Positions 58,920 to 64,000 of a stretch of DNA of 64,000 nt are shown piece by piece. Every line of letters starts with the position of its first letter. The first letter of the stretch is position 1. Where the stretch lies: positions 62,001 to 126,000 of the forward strand of contig NZ_KE159668.1 in assembly GCF_000403395.2 (NCBI RefSeq). Reading direction: 5' to 3'. Below the pieces are notes generated by a model. The model was not told the DNA's origin. It was given only the letters and a program-made list of their open reading frames with translations, and searched no databases. Both the position numbers and the translations under genes were made by a program. The DNA comes from Anaerotruncus sp. G3(2012) (GTDB taxonomy: Bacteria > Bacillota > Clostridia > Oscillospirales > Ruminococcaceae).

Positions 58920-59470
58920 CCGCGCAGAAGCCCGGCACCCAACGGACTGTGGGGAGCATCACCTATGAGCTGACCCGCAAACGGGTGAAAAACCTGAACC
59001 TGCGGGTAGGGGAAGGGGGCGCGGTGCGCGTTTCAGCGCCCGCCCGCACCCCGCTGCGGGAGATCGACCGGTTTGTGGCGTCGCACGAGGCATGGATTGA
59101 GCAGGCACAGGAACGGGTACGCATTCGGGAGGAAGCCGCAGGACAGGTGCAGGACAGCTATACCGACGAGGAATGCCAGCGGGTGTTCGGAGAGGTGAGT
59201 GACCGCATCTATCCGCTGTTTGCGGCATACCTGCCCGCCCAGCCCGCTCTCCGGGTGCGGTGGATGAAAAGCCGGTGGGGGGTCTGCCATGTGGCGAAAA
59301 ACTACATCACCCTGAACAAACAACTGATGGGGAAACCCCGCGCAGCGCTCGAATATGTGGTGCTGCATGAATATGTACACTTTCTGCATCCGAACCATCA
59401 GGCGGGATTTCATGCGGAGATGGCGCGCCTGATGCCCGATTATCTGGCCCGCCGCGCGCTTTTGAAGTGA
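58916..59470 (+). CDS. YgjP-like M48-type metallopeptidase
   Basis: 184 residues, start overlapping the ppk2 stop by 4 bp. Zinc-binding HEYVHFLHPNH (~residue 155; HExxH with a third His) and MKSRWGVCHVAKNYITLNKQL (key KSRWG) define the SprT/YgjP (DUF45) family. N-terminal YELTRKRVKNLNLRV is the usual beta domain. The substrate is unknown. Third gene of the sfp-ppk2 operon. Confidence 0.9.
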   Translation: MTAQKPGTQRTVGSITYELTRKRVKNLNLRVGEGGAVRVSAPARTPLREIDRFVASHEAWIEQAQERVRIREEAAGQVQDSYTDEECQRVFGEVSDRIYPLFAAYLPAQPALRVRWMKSRWGVCHVAKNYITLNKQLMGKPRAALEYVVLHEYVHFLHPNHQAGFHAEMARLMPDYLARRALLK

Positions 59471-59659
59471 TAGATTGGAAAGATTCTCCGGAGGTTGGTC
59501 CGCCCGGAGGATACCGCCTCATGTCGCGCACGCTGCGGCGGCAGCCAAAGGCCCGGGGCCATGGGGCACCTCTCCTGGTGTGGAGCGGCAGAAGGCGGGT
59601 TTCATCAGAATTGACAAAATTATCACAAAAATTTGGATGGAGAATTTCCGGATGCAGAA
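59471..59659 (+). other. intergenic region upstream of the hydrogenase module
   Basis: No gene. It contains TTGACA at 59610 without an obvious -10 partner, and no other structure I can support; the likely promoter lies at 59660. Confidence 0.3.
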
Positions 59660-59688
59660 TTGAAAAAAGATGAACTTTATAGTATGCT
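59660..59688 (+). promoter_or_regulatory. promoter of the sensory hydrogenase operon
   Basis: TTGAAA (59660-59665), 17 bp, TATGCT (59683-59688), about 105 bp before the ferredoxin-like gene. Confidence 0.55.
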
Positions 59689-59794
59689 ATAGTCAAAATA
59701 GTTAAAAGCAGAACCATACGACTGGAGCGGTTTGGGTTTTTTCCCGGGCGGCTCCTGAAAGCCGGAATCCGGCGGGAAGGGGATTTGTGTTTGT

Positions 59795-60040
59795 ATGAAT
59801 ATTTCTGTGTGTATTGGAAGCTCATGCCACCTCAAAGGTTCCTACGATATTATCAATGTCTTTAAACGGATGATCGCACAGAACCAGCTTGCGGAACAGG
59901 TCAACCTCAGTGCATCGTTCTGCCTGGGGAAATGCCAGCAGGGGGTCGCGGTCCGGATCGACGATGAGATCGTGACCGGTGTGAACCCGGAAAATGCCGA
60001 AGAAATTTTCAGGGAAAAAGTGATGAAGGAGCTGCAGTGA
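59795..60040 (+). CDS. thioredoxin-like [2Fe-2S] ferredoxin
   Basis: 81 residues. The four ligands are in two pairs, CIGSSC (residues 6-11) and CLGKC (43-47), as in the NuoE/HydC-type thioredoxin-like ferredoxins; loop and length fit the small stand-alone form. It probably passes electrons to the adjacent hydrogenase-like sensor. AGGGG lies before the ATG; the next start is 3 bp after its stop. Confidence 0.88.
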   Translation: MNISVCIGSSCHLKGSYDIINVFKRMIAQNQLAEQVNLSASFCLGKCQQGVAVRIDDEIVTGVNPENAEEIFREKVMKELQ

Positions 60041-60043
60041 GGA

Positions 60044-61747
60044 ATGACCGACGTACTCAGCCTGAAAAAAGCGAACTGTAAAAACTGCCATAAATGCATC
60101 CGGGTCTGCCCGGTGAAGTCGATCCGCTTTGCCGATAACCAGGCCAAAATCATCAATCAGGACTGCATCCTCTGCGGACGGTGCGTGGTCACCTGCCCGC
60201 AGAATGCCAAGAAGGTCCGCAACGACCTCACCGAGGTGATCGGCGCGATCGGCAGCGGCAAAAAGGTGGTCGCGAGCGTGGCCCCCTCGTTCATCAGCGA
60301 GTTCCCGGTTGATGGGATCGGGCAGTTCGAGACGCTGCTGAAAAAGCTGGGGTTCTTCGCTGTGCGCGAGACAGCCGAAGGCGCATATATCGTCAAGCGG
60401 GAGTATGAGCGGATGATCCGTGAGCATCAGCAGGAGGTCATCATCTCTTCCTGCTGCCCAACTGTCGTCTCCCTGATCCAGAAATACTATCCGGCTGCGC
60501 TGCCGTACGTCGCACCGGTCATCTCCCCGATGCTCGCCAGCGCGCGCCAGATCAAGGCGGAATTCCCGGATGCGTATGTTGTGTTTATCGGCCCGTGTAT
60601 CTCCAAGAAGGAGGAGATGCACAAGCTGCCCGGCTACATAGACTGTGTACTGACCTTTGACGAGCTGGAACAGTGGCTCATCCGGCGCGAGATCAAGGTG
60701 GAAGCGCTTGAGGCAGATGGACAGCCCGAGGGGGATGGACGTCTGTCCCGGTTTTTCCCCAAGACGGGCGGAATCATCGAGTGTATGGACCTCGACTTTG
60801 AGAGCGGTTATGAATACCTGCCGGTTGACGGGGTGGAAAACTGCATCAATGCGATCAAGGAGATCGAGAACGGCAGCCTGAACGGCTATTTCGTCGAGAT
60901 GAGCGCCTGTGAGGGGAGCTGCATCAACGGCCCGTTCACGCGCCAGTATAAGGATTCGATCCTGCGGAGCCGCCGCCGGGTCAACCAGTATGCCCAGCCC
61001 GACCGCTCCAGGCGGACCGATTTCAGCATCAAGCCGGATTTCGGTCTGATGCGTCCGCTGCCGGTCGAGCTGGTGCGGGAGCACCGCCCGTCTGAGGCGC
61101 AGCTCACCGAAATCCTTGCCAAGATGGGCAAGACCCGCCCGGAACACGAGCTGAACTGCGGAAGCTGCGGCTATCCGACCTGCCGGGACAAGGCGGTTGC
61201 GGTGTTCAACGGCAAGGCGGACGTTGGGATGTGCCTGCCGTTCATGCGGGAGAAGGCCGAATCCTTCTCAAACAACGTGTTCAGCATCACCCCAAACGCA
61301 ATCATTGTGCTTGACGAGGACCTCTGCATCCAGAAGATGAACATGCCGGCAAGCCATCTGTTTGGGATCAGCAGCCAGAAACTGATTGGCTCGATGATTA
61401 TTGAGCTGGTGGACCCGACCTATTTCCAGGATGTACTGGACACGGGGAACGATGTCATCGACAAGCATATCTATCTGCCAGAGTTCGACAAGCATGTTGA
61501 GCTTTCGATCGTGCGGGACGAGGAGCACCATCTCCTGTTCGGGATGCTTAAGGACATCACCTCGGAGCACAACCGCCACGAAAAGTATAAGACCCGCCGC
61601 GACCAGACGATCGAGATCACCGACAAGGTGATCGAAAAGCAGATGCGGATCGTCCAGGAGATCGCTTCGCTGCTCGGCGAGACGACCGCCGAAACCAAGG
61701 TGGCGCTGACCCAGATCAAGAATACGGTTCTGTCGGAGGAAACATGA
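60044..61747 (+). CDS. sensory [FeFe]-hydrogenase with PAS domain (HydS type)
   Basis: 567 residues. N-terminal double 4Fe-4S ferredoxin (CKNCHKCIRVCPV, CILCGRCVVTCPQ), then the H-cluster domain with the three signatures in variant form: SSCCPTVV (~141), IGPCISKKEE (~186) and MSACEGSCINGP (~288). All cluster Cys are kept, though the usual TSCCPxW and MACPGGCxxGGG are altered. A further CGSCGYPTC...GMC iron-sulfur site, a PAS domain (~410-510) and a coiled tail follow. Known group C hydrogenases are H2 sensors, not bulk catalysts. Confidence 0.92.
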   Translation: MTDVLSLKKANCKNCHKCIRVCPVKSIRFADNQAKIINQDCILCGRCVVTCPQNAKKVRNDLTEVIGAIGSGKKVVASVAPSFISEFPVDGIGQFETLLKKLGFFAVRETAEGAYIVKREYERMIREHQQEVIISSCCPTVVSLIQKYYPAALPYVAPVISPMLASARQIKAEFPDAYVVFIGPCISKKEEMHKLPGYIDCVLTFDELEQWLIRREIKVEALEADGQPEGDGRLSRFFPKTGGIIECMDLDFESGYEYLPVDGVENCINAIKEIENGSLNGYFVEMSACEGSCINGPFTRQYKDSILRSRRRVNQYAQPDRSRRTDFSIKPDFGLMRPLPVELVREHRPSEAQLTEILAKMGKTRPEHELNCGSCGYPTCRDKAVAVFNGKADVGMCLPFMREKAESFSNNVFSITPNAIIVLDEDLCIQKMNMPASHLFGISSQKLIGSMIIELVDPTYFQDVLDTGNDVIDKHIYLPEFDKHVELSIVRDEEHHLLFGMLKDITSEHNRHEKYKTRRDQTIEITDKVIEKQMRIVQEIASLLGETTAETKVALTQIKNTVLSEET

Positions 61748-62922
61748 TGGACAGACTGTTTATGGAGAATGGCTTCATCAGCCTGATTAAATATGGGGAG
61801 GAACTTTGCGGCGACCGGGTGATGGTCAAGACGCAGAACCCAAAGGGTGACTTTACCATGGTGCTGGCGGATGGTTTGGGCAGCGGTGTAAAGGCCAACA
61901 TCCTTTCCACCCTGACTTCCCAGATTATCGCAACCATGATCGATTCGGACATGTCGATCGAGGAGTGTGTCACCACCATCGCGCAGACCCTGCCGGTTTG
62001 TTCGGTGCGGCAGGTCGCCTATGCGACCTTCTCGATCCTTAAGGTGCACGACGGCAACCAGATCGACCTGATCCAGTACGACAACCCGGACATTATCGTG
62101 CTTCGCAACGGCAAAAACTATGAGTATGAGCGGGAAGAGCGGGTAATTTCGGGAAAGAAGATTCTGGAGTCCCATTTTGAGGTCCAGCTCGGGGACATCT
62201 TCATCGCAATGAGCGACGGGGTGATCCATGCCGGGATCGGGCAGTCGCTCAATTTCGGATGGGAACGCCCGAATGTGATCGAATACGCCGAAACCCACTG
62301 CAAAAAAGAGATGTCGGCAAAATCCATCGCGAGTATGCTCAGTGACGCCTGCCGGGAATTGTATATGGATAAGCCGGGTGACGATACCACGATCGCGGTG
62401 CTGCGTATCCGGGAACGCCAGCTTGTCAACCTGATGATTGGCCCGCCGGTCAACAAGGAGGACGATGAGCGGGTCATGGAGGAGTTTTTCTCGCAGGGCG
62501 GCAAACGGATCGTCTGCGGCGGCACCACCTCTTCGCTGGTCGCACGGTATCTCAATACAACGGTCGAAACCCGTCTGGACTATCTGGATGCAAACATCCC
62601 GCCGATCGGGTTCATCAAAGGGGTGGATCTCTGCACCGAGGGGGTGCTGACGATGGGCAGGGTGGTCGAAATCGCCAAGCAGTACGCCTCGGCGTCAGAT
62701 AAATACACCGAGTGGCTGGACAAAAAAGACGGTGCATCGCTGATTGCCCAGATGCTGTTCGAGGAGGCAACCGACGTCAACCTGTTTGTGGGCCGCGCGA
62801 TGAACCCCGCGCATCAGAACCCGGAGATGTCGATTGATTTTTCGATCAAGCTGCGTTTGATTGAGGATCTCGCAAAATACCTTGAGATCATGGGCAAGCA
62901 TGTCCACACCAATTATTATTGA
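61744..62922 (+). CDS. SpoIIE/PP2C-type protein phosphatase
   Basis: 392 residues, overlapping the hydrogenase stop by 4 bp. PP2C motifs: FTMVLADGLGSGVKAN (Asp/Gly metal site), FIAMSDGVIHAG and GDDTTIAVLRI, ~residues 37-225. The C-terminal ~160 residues are an extra domain rich in beta strands (GGTTSSLVARYLN). In this hydrogenase group the phosphatase is the presumed output of the H2 signal; the target phosphoprotein (possibly an anti-anti-sigma factor) is not in the window. Confidence 0.92.
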   Translation: MMDRLFMENGFISLIKYGEELCGDRVMVKTQNPKGDFTMVLADGLGSGVKANILSTLTSQIIATMIDSDMSIEECVTTIAQTLPVCSVRQVAYATFSILKVHDGNQIDLIQYDNPDIIVLRNGKNYEYEREERVISGKKILESHFEVQLGDIFIAMSDGVIHAGIGQSLNFGWERPNVIEYAETHCKKEMSAKSIASMLSDACRELYMDKPGDDTTIAVLRIRERQLVNLMIGPPVNKEDDERVMEEFFSQGGKRIVCGGTTSSLVARYLNTTVETRLDYLDANIPPIGFIKGVDLCTEGVLTMGRVVEIAKQYASASDKYTEWLDKKDGASLIAQMLFEEATDVNLFVGRAMNPAHQNPEMSIDFSIKLRLIEDLAKYLEIMGKHVHTNYY

Positions 62923-62931
62923 CCTTCGCAC

Positions 62932-62971
62932 AACAGCCCCCGCCTCTGCAAAGAGGCGGGGGCTGTTTTTC
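62932..62971 (+). terminator. terminator of the hydrogenase operon
   Basis: AACAGCCCCCGCCTC (62932-62946), loop TGCAAA, GAGGCGGGGGCTGTT (62953-62967), then TTTC. Confidence 0.9.
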
Positions 62972-63089
62972 AAACATGCGGCAGGCTGCGGGGGCGCTGA
63001 TTCCCGGTCCCGCAGCGGATGCTTCAAAAGTACAGCTTGCAGGGCAGACTCCAAACCGGAGCGGAACAGAGCCACGCCTTTTCGTCAGT

Positions 63090-64000
63090 TTACGCAGGCA
63101 TCAGACCTATGACAAAGATGACCAGGATCAGGACCGGTGCAACAAATTTGATCATCAGAGTGAAGAACCCTCTGATCCGGAACTGCACCCCATTCTGTTC
63201 GATCTCCTGCGTCACCTTATCAATGCCCCAGACATGCCCGACAAAGACACAGGTGAACAGCGCGGCCAGCGGCATCAAAATTTTATCGGTCAGGAATCCG
63301 AGCGCATCGAACAGGTTCATGCCGGCGATGGTCAGGTTCGGCATAGGACCCATCGAAAGCAGTGCGAAGATACCGATAATCCCCATCAGGCTGCCCAGGA
63401 TGATGGCCGCATTCCGGCGCTTCCAGTGGAAATGGTCGATGAAATAGGCCACAACCACCTCAAACAGGGCGATTGCGGAGGTCGCCGCTGCAAAAAAGAC
63501 CAGTACAAAGAACAGCAATCCAAACAGCCGCCCCATGAACATCGAGTCAAATACCGCGGGTAGGGTTTCAAAGATGAGGCTGGGTCCGGCGGTCGGCTCA
63601 AAACCGAACGAGAACACCGCCGGCAGGATTGCAATACCTGCAAGTACAGCGATCAGGGTGTCCAGCCCTACGATCAGATAGGTATTTCTGGGCATATTCG
63701 ATTCCTTTTTCAAGTAGCTGCCGTAGGTGATCGTAATGCCAAGCCCCAGGCTCAGGCTGAAGAACACCTGCCCCATCGCAAGCACAATCACATTGCTCAG
63801 CTCGGAAAAGGAGCTGAAAATCTCGAAGCGGGGCACAAACAGGAACTTCAGCCCTTCCACCGCATTGGGCAGCAGTGCCGAACGCACAGCGACGATAATC
63901 AGCAGCGCGAACAGGCCAGGCATCATCCATTTGCTGACCCGCTCAATGCCGGCAGCGACCCCGCCGATGACTACCAGCCCGCAGAATGCCAGAAATACAA
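63090..64000 (-). CDS. NSS-family sodium-dependent transporter, 5' end outside the window
   Basis: 303 residues are visible; the frame stays open past 64000, so the N-terminus with the first Na+ site lies beyond the edge. Visible helices include FVLVFFAAATSAIALFEVVVAYF (key FAAATSAIALFE, the TM8 Na2 region of the NSS/SNF family) and SLSLGLGITITYGSYL (TM6-7). The short C-terminus (IFVIGLMPA) is typical of bacterial LeuT-like proteins. Transports an amino acid or related solute with Na+. Partner genes unknown. Confidence 0.88.
   Translation of the reverse strand, partial: VFLAFCGLVVIGGVAAGIERVSKWMMPGLFALLIIVAVRSALLPNAVEGLKFLFVPRFEIFSSFSELSNVIVLAMGQVFFSLSLGLGITITYGSYLKKESNMPRNTYLIVGLDTLIAVLAGIAILPAVFSFGFEPTAGPSLIFETLPAVFDSMFMGRLFGLLFFVLVFFAAATSAIALFEVVVAYFIDHFHWKRRNAAIILGSLMGIIGIFALLSMGPMPNLTIAGMNLFDALGFLTDKILMPLAALFTCVFVGHVWGIDKVTQEIEQNGVQFRIRGFFTLMIKFVAPVLILVIFVIGLMPA

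Noticed and set aside
59610-59640. TTGACA at 59610 as the hydrogenase promoter
   Set aside because: No -10 box at the correct distance; the 59660 promoter fits better.

Overview
The window looks like chromosome from a GC-rich, anaerobic, endospore-forming Firmicute, most likely of the Oscillospiraceae/Ruminococcaceae. Evidence: a cotJABC spore-coat operon, Shine-Dalgarno-led genes with many TTG/GTG starts, SpoIIE-type phosphatase, a sensory [FeFe]-hydrogenase, acetate kinase, sigma-A promoters close to TTGACA-N17-TATAAT, and clostridial-type transporters. I saw no rRNA, tRNA, CRISPR array, insertion sequence or phage gene. Both ends cut through genes.

Layout. 1-4.5 kb: 3' part of a PHP-UvrD repair helicase, then a flavodoxin-like reductase and an iron-sulfur aldo/keto reductase behind a MerR-type promoter. 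4.6-6.0 kb (minus): cotJA-cotJB-cotJC. 6.2-9.9 kb: exopolysaccharide genes (GT2 glycosyltransferase, EpsG-like membrane protein, polyprenyl-phosphate sugar transferase). 10-13 kb: a repetitive coiled-coil protein, a CPBP protease and a probably abundant secreted protein. 13.2-13.8 kb: structured intergenic repeats. 13.9-18.1 kb: a pantothenate-kinase-like protein with a vitamin ECF S component, a WYL regulator with a GyrI-like target, and a SplB-like radical SAM protein. 18.2-19.7 kb (minus): MATE exporter.

19.9-30 kb (minus) is a 5-oxoproline utilisation region: pxpA, an NRAMP-fold transporter, pxpB, pxpC and a DUF1445 putative D-glutamate cyclase, behind a consensus sigma-54 promoter with three upstream TGTGC-N6-GCACA sites. 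Upstream on the same strand lie an NtrC-type activator, its histidine kinase, a sodium:solute symporter and an acetyltransferase. Transporter plus kinase plus NtrC regulator resembles a split CbrA/CbrB system.

30.1-30.5 kb: a promoter-to-terminator unit without a convincing ORF, a candidate ncRNA. 30.5-38.7 kb: YitT protein and a pyrC-pyrF-carA-carB operon with an attenuator-like leader. 39-43 kb: thioesterase, small protein, and a GntR-ABC exporter operon with a perfect operator palindrome. 43-50 kb: PRTase-like protein, tmcAL, ackA, TetR-MFS pair with a 41-bp operator, two exported proteins, and a 38-residue membrane peptide. 50.4-55.4 kb (minus): a small membrane protein and a tightly packed operon of three uncharacterised proteins around an AgrC/AgrA-like (GHKL/LytTR) two-component pair. 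55.6-59.5 kb: HAD phosphatase, Sfp-type phosphopantetheinyl transferase, two-domain PPK2, YgjP-like metalloprotease. 59.8-62.9 kb: thioredoxin-like ferredoxin, sensory [FeFe]-hydrogenase, SpoIIE/PP2C phosphatase. The right edge cuts an NSS-family transporter.

The less ordinary content is the sigma-54 5-oxoproline regulon, the GHKL/LytTR operon, and a family of modular intergenic repeats (13.2-13.8, 34.1-34.3, 38.7-39.1 kb) whose copies show a compensatory base-pair change.
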